Shown piece after piece: positions 11,206 to 22,465 of a stretch of DNA of 64,000 nucleotides (position 1 is the first letter of the stretch; each line of letters opens with the position of its first letter). The notes under the pieces were generated by a model, which made no database searches, was not told the origin of the DNA, and was given only the letters and a program-made list of their open reading frames with translations. The DNA is from Cephalopachus bancanus (lineage: Eukaryota; Chordata; Mammalia; Primates; Tarsiidae): the NCBI GenBank assembly GCA_027257055.1, contig JAPVLO010000153.1, positions 4,588,001 to 4,652,000 of the forward strand, read 5' to 3'. The position numbers and the translations under genes are program-made.

Positions 11206-11327
11206 TTGTAGAGACGAGGTCTCACCATGTTGTCCAAGCTGGTCTCAAACCCGCAGGCTCAGGTAATCCTTTTACCTTGGAGCCCCCAAAGTGCTGGGAT
11301 TACAAGCTTGAGCCACCATGCCTGGCC
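10997..11327 (-). mobile_element. Dimeric Alu, older relative of the young family
   Basis: Reverse-strand dimer. The B-box area reads CCTGCGGGTTTGAGACC on the minus strand and the A box reads TGGCTCAAGCTTG, intermediate between standard Alu and the young family. The mid-linker has expanded into about a dozen ATTT units (11157-11209). Confidence 0.85.
11157..11209 (+). repeat. ATTT microsatellite inside an Alu
   Basis: About 12 perfect ATTT units at the A-rich linker between the two Alu arms. Confidence 0.95.
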
Positions 11328-12293
11328 CAGTGTATTTTCAATGAACAAATGGCAGCGATAAAAAGAGAGTGTGAGGGACAGCGGTGAAGTGAGGGGAAGG
11401 TGACCACATCTCTGGCCTGCTCTTTGGCTTTGTGAATTCACTTAAAGAGCCTTGGGAAAACCAAATGTGCAAAGACCATGGTCATAGAGAGGATGTTGCT
11501 CATGCCCACCAAATTCTATTCTCACCAAAGAGCATTCCATTGTTTTCCTCTCTTCTTTTCTTCTTTCTACTTCCCTCTTTCTGGGTAGGCATGCAATTTT
11601 GCCTCTTTCCTTCTATCAAGAGAACAGGACAGTAAATACAGCCCAGGTGATAGCCGTGCTGGCTGTCTTAGACTAAGACAGGCCATCTCTTGGACACTTT
11701 ACACTGTGGCCTTGACTTCAAGAGTAACTTGTTTCCAGACCTCCAAATATTTTTGTGTCTTTGGAGATAACCACCCAAAATATCACTTTAAAAAGGCTGA
11801 GGTCACTGATTGAATTTGCATCTGCAGAGATCTTCCATAGGGCCCTCACAATAATTCAGGGCTGCATAAAGTTTCAAGGTTTTTAATTTGTCACAATACA
11901 GGTGTCACAATGAAGGCAGATGACTGGGCTCTCTTTTTAAAATCTTTTGAAATGGAGAATGCATTGTTTTTTCTGAAATCCTGGCCCGAGAGGAATCACT
12001 GTCATGAACAGCATGGCTGAGACCCCAGCATTCTCACTGGGAGCCTCAGGCCAGTCACTTCCATAGTCCAGTGACACACAAAACCCACCCTTTCCCCACT
12101 GGCACACTTGAATGTTGCGAATGTGCCCATCCTTCCTGCTGTTCTGTAAGCTGGTTTAAAGACAAGTTCTGTGTCATATTTACCTTTGATCACTCTCCCT
12201 ACTTCCCCTCTTCCTCTCCCCTGCCTTTGAATGTAGTACATTGCTGTGTTAAGGTGTCCAAAAAGCACTTATCAAACAACAAATCCCCCTTAC

Positions 12294-12394
12294 CCTAAAT
12301 TCAAGAGTAATTTGGAATGCCTGATAGGAATTCTTCAGAGGTTCAAAGGTTACATAGGAGTGGCCAAAGAACTGAGGATACTGTATAACAATAT
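12294..12394 (-). CDS. EGFLAM: EGFLAM exon: start of laminin G domain 1
   Basis: This 101-nt exon completes an Asp codon (AT) and encodes 33 residues, ending after AGG (Arg) at a codon boundary. The acceptor has a clean pyrimidine tract (cttttcag) and the donor is gtaagg. The peptide [10 protein letters not shown] ... FQITLEFR is the first beta strands of a laminin G-like domain; the pattern of hydrophobic residues ending in LEFR is typical of the family. The donor could be drawn one base earlier, but the frame of the next exon (AEAEDG) requires Arg to be completed here. The 656-bp intron upstream contains nothing recognisable beyond unique sequence. Confidence 0.94.
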
Positions 12395-13050
12395 CTGAAA
12401 AGAAAAAAGACAACACAAAAGAATGCTACTTCAGTTCTTCAAAAGTAAAAATCAATATGCTCGGTTACCTGGGTATTATTAAATAAAATCCCCCACTAAT
12501 ATGTTCAATTTAGCTTACTATCATCTTTTCTCTACTTTTTATACCTACTATTCTTATTCTACAAGACTTTGAGCTTCTGAAATTCTTAGGAAGAAACTGC
12601 ATTTTTTTTTTGGAGATTGGCACTTGCTTTCCTAAAAAGAAATCAGTGACTTTAAGATCTCTGTCACCTGTGCTCAGCTATATATTTGCATAATGTAAGT
12701 TGGCCCAAGTATTATTCTCCCTAACCCTAATACACATGTACTGGCTGCATGTTTCAGCAGAGACGTTATAATACTAAAGCCCACCTCTCCAAGATGCTGT
12801 TGGGATGATTTACTGATTGCTCCAAAGGGACTACACGTTTAACACATAAAAACAGGGCTGCCTTCTACTTAGAAACAATGGAAGTTGCCTCACAATTTGC
12901 CTTGTATAACTACCTTAGTGACCGATACATGGAAGAAGGGACCTATCTCAGAAAAGGCACTAGAGGGAACCACGCTTGGACCACAAACTGCCCTCTGTCT
13001 CCCAGGGTGCCCACCCGCCACTATGTTCTTCCCCTCCCCCGAAGGCCTAC

Positions 13051-13369
13051 CTTCTAAGCAGCTCTCACCACCTTTGCCCAAGTTGCAATGGCATCGGGAG
13101 CCCCCCCAGGTGTAGTCATTGGCACAGAAGCTGTCCGCAGAGCAGAGGGTTTCATCACAAGACACATCAAAGAGCCTCGACAGCATGGCCACAGAATTCT
13201 GCCCCTTCCGCTCCATGTGAGTGGGATGGGGTGCCACGGTGGTTGTCGGGAGAGATACTGAGGTCGGGGGGACCAGCCTGGAAATGGTCTTTGGGTTAGA
13301 TATAGATGTCCTCTTGGTTTCTGCCACAAATTTCTTATTTCCTCCTTTGGCAGCAGGAAGTGGTTTAAC
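13051..13369 (-). CDS. EGFLAM: EGFLAM exon: Ser/Thr/Pro linker and EGF-like domain 1
   Basis: At 319 nt this is the longest exon here. It encodes 106 residues plus the first base of an Asp codon. Residues 1-70 form a basic and then Ser/Thr/Pro-rich linker (for example [15 protein letters not shown]), probably O-glycosylated. Residues 71-104 are an EGF-like domain with six cysteines in the order C-x4-C-x5-C-x10-C-x1-C-x8-C, including [12 protein letters not shown] and TWGGSRCHC. No calcium-binding Asp-x-Asp lead is evident. The acceptor is ctctgactttag. The donor gtaggc is the weakest in the window (no A at +4, C at +6). The frame is open throughout and agrees with the next exon. Confidence 0.95.
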
Positions 13370-13464
13370 CTAAAGTCAGAGAAGGGAAAGGGTTTAGGAT
13401 GAACAGGGAATGGTAATTAAACTGCTTTACTTGCAGTCATTGCCATATATTTATATATAAATTT

Positions 13465-13753
13465 TTTTTTTAGTCAGTCTTGTCACCCAGGCTGGAGTAC
13501 TGGAGTGCTGTGGCACACTCATGGCTACCACAGCCTCAACTTGCTGGGTTCAGGCGATCCTACTGCCTCAGCCTTCCAAGTAGCTAGAACCACAGGTGTG
13601 TGCCACCACATCTGGCTAATTTTTTATTTATTGTAGAGATGAAGGCTTGCCAAGTTGCTCAGGCTAGTCTGGAACCCCTGGGCTCAAGCAATCCTCTCAC
13701 TTCCGCCTCCCAAAGTTCTGGGATTATAGGAATGAGCCACCATGCCTGGCATG
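13465..13753 (-). mobile_element. Dimeric Alu, old member
   Basis: Reverse-strand dimer with the tttttatttattgtagagatg linker shared by the lineage family, but with an AluJ-like A box (TGGCTCATTCC on the minus strand). Diverged. Confidence 0.85.
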
Positions 13754-14249
13754 CCTTATATTTTAAAATATGGTCACTGTTGATACTTCCAAGAACCCTA
13801 GAATGGAGATGGGGAAGACAGTACTGATCTCAATTTGTGAATAAAGGATTTGAGGCTTAGGGATTTTAAGTGCCTTGTTGTGTATTATTCAGAAAACTGA
13901 TGGTCAACCTGATATTACATGATTTAGTCTTATTACAATATTATAAAAAAGCATTACTTTGTCAACAAACTATTCATTTCTTTATAATAGTTGATTGTAT
14001 AAAATTTCACTTGGTAGGAAATCTAAGTATGTTTTTGCCACATTGTGAAGTCAGCAGGCAGGGCTGACTATAGACATCAGCATGGTTGGTACTTCGCTAC
14101 TACTCATTTAAAATCACCTAGAGTCAAACAGACAGAGGAAACAAATAAATGTTAAAAGAAAATGGACTAATTTAAGTTTTAAGTAAAATGGTCAGGGTCC
14201 ATTGGCTCAATTCCCATTCGGCAAGAAAACAAAAACACTCTGGGTTTTT

Positions 14250-14546
14250 TTTTCTTTTTTCTTTTTTTGAGTTGGAGTCTCACTCCATCACCCAGGCTGG
14301 AGTGCAGTGGCACTCTCATGGCCACCCCAGTGTCGACTTGCTGGGCCCAGGTGATCCTTCAGCTTTTCTAGTAGCCAGAACTACAGGTGCGAGCTACTAC
14401 ACCTGGGTAATTTGGTTTGATTTTTATCGTAGAGATGAGGTCTCATCAAGTTGCCCAGGCTGGTCTTAAACCCATGGGCTCGGGCAATCCTCTCACTTTG
14501 GCCTCCCAAAGTGCTGAGATTACAGGCTTGAGCCACCACGCCCAGC
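14250..14546 (-). mobile_element. Dimeric Alu, intermediate member, next to an EGFLAM exon
   Basis: Reverse-strand dimer starting with poly-T and gagttggagtctcactcc, the TCCAACTC tail of the family. The A box reads TGGCTCAAGCCTG on the minus strand. The putative target duplication cactctgggttttt at 14236-14249 matches the start of the repeat that follows at 14547. Confidence 0.88.
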
Positions 14547-14584
14547 CCACTCTGGGTTTTAAGAGCCACTCTGGGTTTTAAGAG
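14547..14584 (+). repeat. 19-bp tandem duplication
   Basis: The unit ccactctgggttttaagag occurs twice in a row (14547-14565, 14566-14584) with no mismatch. It lies between the Alu and the splice donor at 14599-14600. Confidence 0.97.
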
Positions 14585-14600
14585 CAGAAATTACTGTTAC

Positions 14601-14716
14601 CTCTTCAAAAGAAATATCCAAATCAAAGTCATCTTCATATCCATCATCATCCTCACTGGCTCCCATGTTGGTGTGATAACGGGGTCCGAAGTGGCCACTT
14701 CCTGCTTCCTCAGGGC
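14601..14716 (-). CDS. EGFLAM: EGFLAM exon: acidic linker after FN3 domain 2
   Basis: This 116-nt exon completes the Cys codon (GC) and encodes 38 residues, ending exactly at a codon boundary. The acceptor is ctttgcaaag and the donor is gtaaca, which lacks G at +5. The peptide starts [13 protein letters not shown] and then becomes strongly acidic: 11 of its last 18 residues are Asp or Glu, in runs such as [10 protein letters not shown]. The Ser-Gly in an acidic setting resembles a xylosylation (glycosaminoglycan attachment) site, which is inference only. The exon joins the FN3 pair to the Ser/Thr/Pro linker. An Alu at 14250-14546 and a 19-bp tandem repeat lie within about 50 bp of its donor. 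Confidence 0.94.
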
Positions 14717-14879
14717 CTTTGCAAAGAAAAGCAACACACCTTCTGTCAACATTCACCCTTGCTCCTTTATCTGTCCTTACTTGGTCACACATGATGCTGT
14801 GCTAAATGGATCAACACATATGAAGAACTCAACACAGAAAAGGAAGCATCAATGACCAAACAATACAAAAGGTTTCCTC

Positions 14880-15474
14880 TCATAAGTAGTAAAAGAAATG
14901 TCCACTTAAACCAGAAAGAGTTACCATTTTATATTGACAAGACTGGCAAAAAGGTGAGTCGAGCAACAAAAATAAATAGGAAAAGATCAATGGAGACTCT
15001 TACATATTCATGTTAAATGTGTAAACTAGTACAACTACTTTGCAAAAACACTTGAAAATATTTGATGAAGTAGAAAATATTCATGCCCAGCAATCCCATT
15101 CTAACTTACCAAACCTAGAGAAACTCTTGTACATTTGTACCAAGAGGCAGGTGCAAAACAGGCTCATAGCATCAGAATTTGTAATAGTGAGAAATATCCC
15201 AAACTTAATATTTATAACAACAAACAACATCCCAAATGTTCATCAACAGAGAATGGATAAATGAATTGTCATATATATCTATGGAATGGAGTCTATATAG
15301 CAGGAGAAATGAATATATGGATATTTAATGCATCAATGTGGCTTAATTTCACATGATTTCATGCAAAAAAATGCAAGTTATAAAAGAACACATCTAGTTT
15401 GATGCCATTTATATCAAGGTCAGCTGCAAGCAAAACTTAGTATATTATTTAGAAACACAAATAGATGTAATTTC
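14880..15474 (+). mobile_element. L1 (old, L1M type) 3' end, first part
   Basis: L1 ORF2 tail and 3' UTR relic: cccagcaatcccattctaac, then catcaacagagaatggataa and a typical L1M 3' UTR. It is split by the Alu at 15487-15792 and continues at 15805. Coding capacity is lost. Confidence 0.8.
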
Positions 15475-15486
15475 AAATCTTGGGTG

Positions 15487-15792
15487 GCCAGGCTTGGTGG
15501 CTCAGCCTGTAATCCCAGCATTTTGGGAGGCCAAGGCAAATGAATTGCCTGAGCCCGCAGGTTCAAGACCAGCCCGGACAACTTGATGAGACCTCATCTC
15601 TACAATAAATCAAAAATTAGCTGGATGTGATAGCATGCGCCTGTCGTTCCGGCTACTTGGAAGGCTGAGGTAGAAGGATTGCCAGAGCCCAGCAGGTTAC
15701 GCTGGGGTGGCCGTGAGCGTGCCACTGCACTCTAACCTGGGCAACAGAGTGAGACTCCAACTCAAAAATAAGTAAAATAAAATAATAAAGGA
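15487..15792 (+). mobile_element. Lineage-specific dimeric Alu inserted in an L1
   Basis: Young-type dimer (ggtggctcagcctgtaatcc) with a perfect 12-bp target duplication aaatcttgggtg at 15475-15486 and 15793-15804. It interrupts an L1M tail. Confidence 0.93.
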
Positions 15793-15804
15793 AAATCTTG
15801 GGTG

Positions 15805-15990
15805 AGACCATCACAATCACATAATACCCAAGGGAGGATGGAAAAGGGAGATGAATAAGATATGATTCAAAGGAGCCTTTGAGAGTACTCTGCAATTCTA
15901 TTTCTTAAGATGGGTGCTAGATACATGTGAGTGTTCATATTATTTTCTATACATTATACATCTTTTTTTAATGTGTGAAGTAGTTCATTA
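15805..15990 (+). mobile_element. L1 (old, L1M type) 3' end, second part
   Basis: Continues the L1 3' UTR: gggaggatggaaaagggaga and atttcttaagatgggtgc, ending in ttatacatctttttttaatg. Confidence 0.75.
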
Positions 15991-16143
15991 GAAGTTCTTT
16001 AATACAAGAAAGGGAGATAGTAAATAAACCCTCCCACACCCAGAATAAAGGAACTTTGTGTCATATTGGGGTCCACCCATTTCCATCCATCTTAGCAAGA
16101 CAATGGGATCTTTCAGAACTAGAAGGCAGGCTGAGAACAATTT

Positions 16144-16412
16144 TTTATTTTATTATATTTCTTTTAGAGCTGTGGGGTACATGTGAGGGTTTACTACATA
16201 AGTAAGTTGCATGCAGGTGAGATTTGGACTTCTGGTGGACCCTTTCTCCCCCTGACAGTGGACTTGGTACCAAGTGTGTTGCCATGTGCCCCCAATCCCT
16301 CTTCCCTCCCTCCCTCTTTACCAGTGCCCCGTGCCTGTTGTTCCCACCTTTTTGCTCATGTGACCAATGATCAGGGCCCACTTATGAATGAGAACATGCG
16401 TTATGTGGTTCA
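16144..16412 (-). mobile_element. L1 3' UTR, antisense
   Basis: Reverse-strand primate-type L1 tail: gagctgtggggtacatgtg, agtaagttgcatgcagg and atgaatgagaacatgcg. Short, 5'-truncated copy. Confidence 0.8.
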
Positions 16413-16780
16413 AAATTCTAAATGGGAATACAGTCATTGTCCGTTAAGGGGTTGACAGATAAGTATTTTTATTCAGTTGTCATTCACAAGATCCACTGAA
16501 CCACAACTCTCAGATTAAGGTTCCACACAGGAAGCAGTCTACCAGGAGGTGACAACCTTTCAAAGTGCTGCTACAAAGTGCCCTCATCTCTTGACAGCGG
16601 GTTTGGGCCAACACAGGTACTCACTAGCTGCCTTCTCTAAACTGGACAGGTTAGGTACCAGTCTTTAGGACAGTAACAACTTTGGTAACAAAAACTGACT
16701 TTGGTAGGCTGCTGATACCTGTTAGTTATTAGATATCCAGTGTTTGGATTGACTAATGAAAAAGAAAAATGACATAAAAT

Positions 16781-16908
16781 GCCAGGCACAGTGGCTCACG
16801 CCTGTAATACCAACATTTTGGGAGGCTGAGGTGGGAGGATCACTTGAGGCCAGGAGTTCAAAGACTGGGCAACATAGCAAGACCTCGTCTCTATTAAAAA
16901 AAAAATCA
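16781..16908 (+). mobile_element. AluJ left arm, split by a younger Alu
   Basis: AluJ-like left arm with gccaggcacagtggctcacg and gaggccaggagttcaaag. It is broken in the A-rich linker by the element at 16909. Confidence 0.9.
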
Positions 16909-17370
<462 letters not shown>

Positions 17371-17455
17371 AAACAAACAAACTGAATTTAAAGACATTCT
17401 GCTTTCAGTATAAGTTAAGCCAAACACCCTTTTCACAAAACAAACTCACCCTCCT

Positions 17456-17912
17456 TGTCTTAGTCTATCTGGGCTGCTATAAAAAAAGACCACAAACTAA
17501 TGGTTTTTAAACAACAAACATTTATTTCTCACAGTTCTGAAGGCCGCGAAGTTCAAAACCAAAGTGCAGGCAGTATCTGTTTAGGGCATAGATGATGCCC
17601 TCTCACTGCATCTTCACATGGTGAAAGGGGATAGTCAGATGGGGTAATTTTCAACTGAAAATTCAAGCCTGTCAATGCCAGATTTATACCTGGTTGTGTG
17701 TTCTTCAAGTCACCTGCATAAGGCACAGCTCTGTGTCAGATGGCTTCACACAAAACCACAGGCAGTTCCCCATTAGTGCTTTAATAAAAGTACAAATCCC
17801 ATTCACAAGGACTCAACACCCTTATGGTCTAATCATCTCTCAAAGGCTGTACCTTGAGGTTGGGATTTCAACACATGAATTTTGAGGGGACAAAAATATT
17901 CAGACCATAGCA
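17456..17912 (-). mobile_element. MaLR-type LTR, antisense, with inserted segment
   Basis: Starts tgtcttagtctatctggg and ends attcagaccatagca. The middle, about 17640-17775, is not LTR and resembles unique sequence at 18173-18254. Confidence 0.8.
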
Positions 17913-18347
17913 TGCCTCTGAGCATTTCCAGGTTGAAAATGGAGTTAAAGAAAATGACAGAAAGTCATTTTGTCAGGGGACATGGTGTTAACCAGAAATC
18001 TCCCGGACCAGGAAGAGAGAAACATGGTCAGCAGATGACCCAGAGACAGGCCAGACTGCACTGTTCTTAGGTGTGCAGGCACTTCTCAGAGGATATGGGA
18101 CACCGCAGGGGAGGTGGTGTTCTCAGTCCTTCCATACCAGTTCCCCATAGTTTCATTTAAAATAGCCCATCTGTCAACTGAAAATTAAGCCAATCGGCAC
18201 CAGATTTATACCTGTTCTCTCAAGCCACCTGCATGAGGCACAGCTCTGTCCTCTTGTCTCTCTTTATCTCGGTATGACAGTCCTCCTTATCCAAACCACA
18301 AAGCCCTTGAGGTCAGCTCTCTCCTCTTGTCTCTCTTTATCTCTGTA

Positions 18348-18942
18348 TGATAGTCCTTATCCAAAATTTCACTTTTCTAGTTTCAGTTACCTTGGATAAA
18401 CTGCAGTCCAAAAATACAAAATGTAAAATTCCAGAAATAAACAATTCATAAGTTCTGAGTAGTGCGATAAAATCTCACACTGCCCTGCTCCATCCTACCC
18501 AGAATAAGAATCACCTCTTTGTCCAGAGTATTCACACTGTACATGCTCCCTGCCCATTAGTCAGTAGCCATCTCACTTATCAGATCGACTGTTGTGGTAT
18601 CATAGTGCTTGTGTGCAAGTCACCTTTTTTGACTTCATAATGACCCTGAAGTGCAAGAGTGGTGATGCTGGCAATTCTGATATGCCAAAGAGAAGCCCAA
18701 AGTGTTTCCCTTAAGTGAAATGATGAAAGTTCTTAACTTAATAAGGAAAGAGCACAAATCATATGCAGAGATTACTAAGATCTGTGGTAAGAACAAATCT
18801 TCTATCCGTGAAATTGTGAAGGAGGAAAAAAGAAATGTGTGCTAGTTTTGCTGCATATATAGGGTTCAGCACTATATGTGGTTTCAGGCATCCACTGGTG
18901 GATCTTGGAATGTAGCCCCATGGACACGGAAGATGACTATAT
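18348..18942 (+). mobile_element. Tigger-family DNA transposon relic with transposase N-terminus
   Basis: Has a Tigger-type 5' end, an internal stretch around 18643-18838 that in broken frame reads KSGDAGNSDMPKRSPK and KSSIREIVKEEK, recalling the CENP-B-like DNA-binding start of Tigger transposases, and a 3' end with gtttcaggcatccactggtg. Most of the transposase gene is missing. A non-functional internal-deletion copy. Confidence 0.82.
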
Positions 18943-19364
18943 CTTCCTGTCTCTTTCCCCGCCTCTCTCTCTGCATCTCTTTCTCCTCCCTGTCACCTCC
19001 CTACTCTCCATTTCTATCTCTGCTTCTCTCATATATTCAGAATTGTTGGATTTCAGAAGAAGGTGTCCATCTGGTAGTATAAGAATTTTAAAACACACAC
19101 ATGAAGAAAGCTGGTTTTTACCTTCAGCAGGTTGGTCTCTCTATCTCCAAAGTGTTCTTCCTCACCCTGTGCCCCTTCTTAACATTCGTATACATAATCT
19201 CATCAATGCTAAGGTTCTCCTCATCTTCATCTTATGGCTCCTTATCTGAAAAAGCACCTTCAGTGTCTCCCCACTGCTTACAACATAAACTCTAGGCTCC
19301 CTGGTCAAGAATTTAAGGATCTCAATTAAAATAGCTCCTCTTTTTCTGCCATCAGCATTGTTTA

Positions 19365-19590
19365 TTGAAATCTACTGCCTTTCTCCTTCTTACCAGGTAC
19401 TCTTGGGTGCTTCACATAATCTATTCCTAAACCTTACAATAATCTTACAAGGTAAGTATGATTAATTCCATTTTGTAGATAAGTAAATTGAAGCTATGGA
19501 TGGTTAAGTAATTTGCCTAAAATAAAAAACTTTGCAACTGGCCCAGCCTAACTCAGATCCAAGGTCTGCCTGGTGGCTGCTCTCCCAGTC
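19365..19590 (-). repeat. MIR SINE, antisense
   Basis: tacaaggtaagtatgattaa, attttgtagataagtaaatt and taagtaatttgcctaaaa follow antisense MIR order. Confidence 0.7.
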
Positions 19591-19609
19591 ACCTGGTGGA
19601 AAAGAAGTC

Positions 19610-19860
19610 ACTGTGGAGGCAGAAAGATACTAGGATTTGGGAAAATGAACATATATTGATCATCTTTAGTGTGTCAGTAGGTTTTCATATTTTGTTTCTA
19701 TTAATCCTCACAAAATACTATGAAGCTGGTGTTATAAATTCCATTTTGCCGAGGTGGGGATATAAACACAGAGAGATCAAATAGCTTGCTCAAAGGCAGG
19801 CAGATAGTAAATGGCAAGGCCAGAATTTATCCCTGGTCTTTCTTTTGACTACATCATCCC
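19610..19860 (-). repeat. MIR SINE, antisense
   Basis: attaatcctcacaaaatac, aaattccattttgccgagg and aatagcttgctcaaaggcag. A second MIR in the same orientation, end to end with the previous one. Confidence 0.72.
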
Positions 19861-19934
19861 ACTTCATCTGAATCCAAAGTGTATCTTCAGAAGTTGTTGT
19901 TTTTTTTTAATTTCCTCTTTAAAAGCTACACAAC

Positions 19935-20237
19935 GAGCCAGGCTCGGTGGCTCAGCCTGTAATCTCGCGCCTTTGGGAGGCTGAGGTGAGTGGATTGCCT
20001 GAGCCCGTGGGTTCGAGACCCGCCTAGGCAGCAAGACCTCATCTCTACAATAAATCAAAAAATCAGCCAGGCGTGGTAGTGCATGCCTGTAATTCCAGCT
20101 ACTTGGAAGGCTGAGGTGGAAGGATTGCCGGAGCCCAGCAGACGAGGCTGCGGTGGCCGGGAGCAGCCACTGCACTCCAGTCTGGGTGACAGAGTGAGAC
20201 TCCAACTCAAAAAAAAATAATAATAATAAAATAAAAT
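19935..20237 (+). mobile_element. Young lineage-specific dimeric Alu
   Basis: Complete dimer with a perfect 14-bp target duplication aaaagctacacaac at 19921-19934 and 20238-20251. Carries the diagnostic CTCAGCC A box and gggttcgagacccgcc B-box region. Confidence 0.95.
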
Positions 20238-20999
20238 AAAAGCTACACAACAGCCAAAACTGGTCTACCAGTTGTCTCCTGAATACATCTTGTGTTTTCT
20301 TACACCAAAACCTTGGTTAATAACCTTCTCCATATTGCCATCTTTTCCTGGCTCCTATTTCCTTATACACAGGCTGCCTATTCTTCCATGTTGACATGCC
20401 TTCTGTAGACACACAACTGAATGTGTACCATCAAAAAATCAAGATCAAGTGATATTTTAAAAAGAGAACATCAGAATTTTCTAGGGAAGAAAATGATTCC
20501 ACAAATTAAGGAGGCACCAAGACCTGTAGTATATTCCTTAATTCTTCCTCTGGATGGGGATACCATCCTGTGGATATATGCTCTTAATTGTGAGCTCAGA
20601 ATAATCTTCCATAGCTAGACAAAAATCAGTGGATATTTAGGAGGATATGAACATCTTCTGGACTCTTGGCCTTGAAATCCTGCCCTCGTATTCACCAATT
20701 CAATTGTGGACCCCTTGAGAGCAGAAGCCATATTTTAGATATCTTGTTATCCTTTCCCTCCCTCCATTTAGCTAACATTTCACATACTCAACAAAGGTCA
20801 AGCCCCTACCAGGCAGAGGAGACATTCCTACAATGCTGTACTATGTCCTGTCTTGGCCCAACTGGCCATCCTTTCTTAAGTAGGGGAATATCTAGAGACA
20901 AATCCTTACATGATGAGACTCTGTCTCCCAATCCACAGACATTCCTCTGAAACTGCCACCAATCCTGTTCCCTTCCCCAACTCAGAGCTAGAAGTGTGT

Positions 21000-21150
21000 T
21001 TAAACAAACCTTAGACACCACCAAGTCCAACCTTCTCATTTCACAAATGTGGAAACTGAGGCCACAGAAGTGACTTAAAATCAAGGTTATGCATCTCATT
21101 AGAGGAAGACCCAACTCTAGAACCAGATCACATGACCCCTCCTATTTCAA
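21000..21150 (-). repeat. MIR-related SINE, antisense
   Basis: accaccaagtccaaccttct, aaatgtggaaactgaggcc and a diverged tail. Confidence 0.6.
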
Positions 21151-21589
21151 TACCCATAATATCCTATCATACAGATTTGTTTGCATCAAGTATCTAAGAC
21201 ACTTCCATCAGAAGAACCTGGAAGAGAGAAGCCAAGTGTTAGAGTTCAGGTAGCTGAGATCTCTTAACTTGCCCTTCGAAGTTATCTATCTTGAAGAGGC
21301 TCCTAGGAGAGAAGAATCACAAGTGAACTGCCACAGCTATGAAATGATACCATGATGAGAAGGGAAACACTTCCAAATTCTCTGTCGGTTTCAACAATTA
21401 ACATAAGGCGTATATCATGCAATGGATTAAGTTCTTTGGTCTTTGTAAAAATTTTGCTTCTGTTTTGACACTTTATATAACATATTTTTTTGAAACCCCA
21501 GATCACTTACTTTGGGGGAGATAAAGGATATGAAATAAGAGTGGGAAAAGGAATATGGAATTACAAGGACTTAGAGTCAACGGAACGTT

Positions 21590-21765
21590 AACGTTTGCAA
21601 AAAGACCTTAGAGATCAGCTAGCACAACCAGCCCATTTAACAGAGTAAACGGAGGCTCAGAGAGTTCATGTGACTCATGCAGAGAGGCAGCTCATTCATG
21701 ACAGAGCTGATCTAGAATTCTGGACTCCTAATACTGAACCCCAGTACCCTCTTCAGCCTCCCGTA
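21590..21765 (-). repeat. MIR-related SINE, antisense
   Basis: gaccttagagatcagctag, ggaggctcagagagttcatg and a tagaattctggactcc tail. Confidence 0.6.
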
Positions 21766-22314
21766 CTTCCCATCTCTCATAATAATCTGGACTAATAGTC
21801 ATTTCCCTGTTTCAATAGGAAGGGAATAAGCACTAAGAGAAATAGGCACAGCATGACTCAGAGAAACCTGGAATTTAAGGTCACTGCTCTTGTTTCCTGA
21901 CCACCTTACCACCTCAGACCTCAAATCCATGGCTTACATAAACTTTTACCACCACTATTTCTAAGTGAGCACAGACTGTGCAGTCCAAGTCAGTGATAAG
22001 AATTCTCCCAGTAGCCTGGGGTTACTGTAATTAAAGTGCATAACTTATCTCTTTCTACTTGGCACTTTGTTAATTAGGAAAAGAGAACATTAAAAAGGAG
22101 ACATTTATTAGAACCAAAATAATCAAGTCACTGATTCAGGGGTTATTCCATTATAAGAAAAGCTAATAAACAAAATACAATTTTTAACAGATAAAAGGGT
22201 GACTTTCATTTTATAAAAACCTGTACTTCATTTTTATAAAGGCATCACAGGTTTTCTATAAATAGTGAGTTTCTCAGATATATCAACACAATGTAGTTAG
22301 AAATATCTATAGTC

Positions 22315-22465
22315 TTGGTTGGGAGAGGGACACAAATGGCTTGTATGACCTTGAGCAAGTCACTTCATCTCTCTGGGTCTCTAATTTTCTAGTACAATAA
22401 AAAGTAAGATTCGATTTGATGACCTATGAAGTCCTTTCCAGCACTAACATTCTGTGACCCCTAAA
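22315..22465 (+). repeat. MIR-related SINE
   Basis: gaccttgagcaagtcactt, ctctgggtctctaattttc and gaagtcctttccagcactaa. Confidence 0.65.

Noticed and set aside
13054..13329. 91-residue minus-strand and 107-residue plus-strand open frames at the EGF exon
   Set aside because: They are shadows of the true exon frame, which alone has the six EGF cysteines.
18643..18838. A functional transposase gene
   Set aside because: The frame is broken and the catalytic part is missing. It is only a Tigger N-terminal relic.
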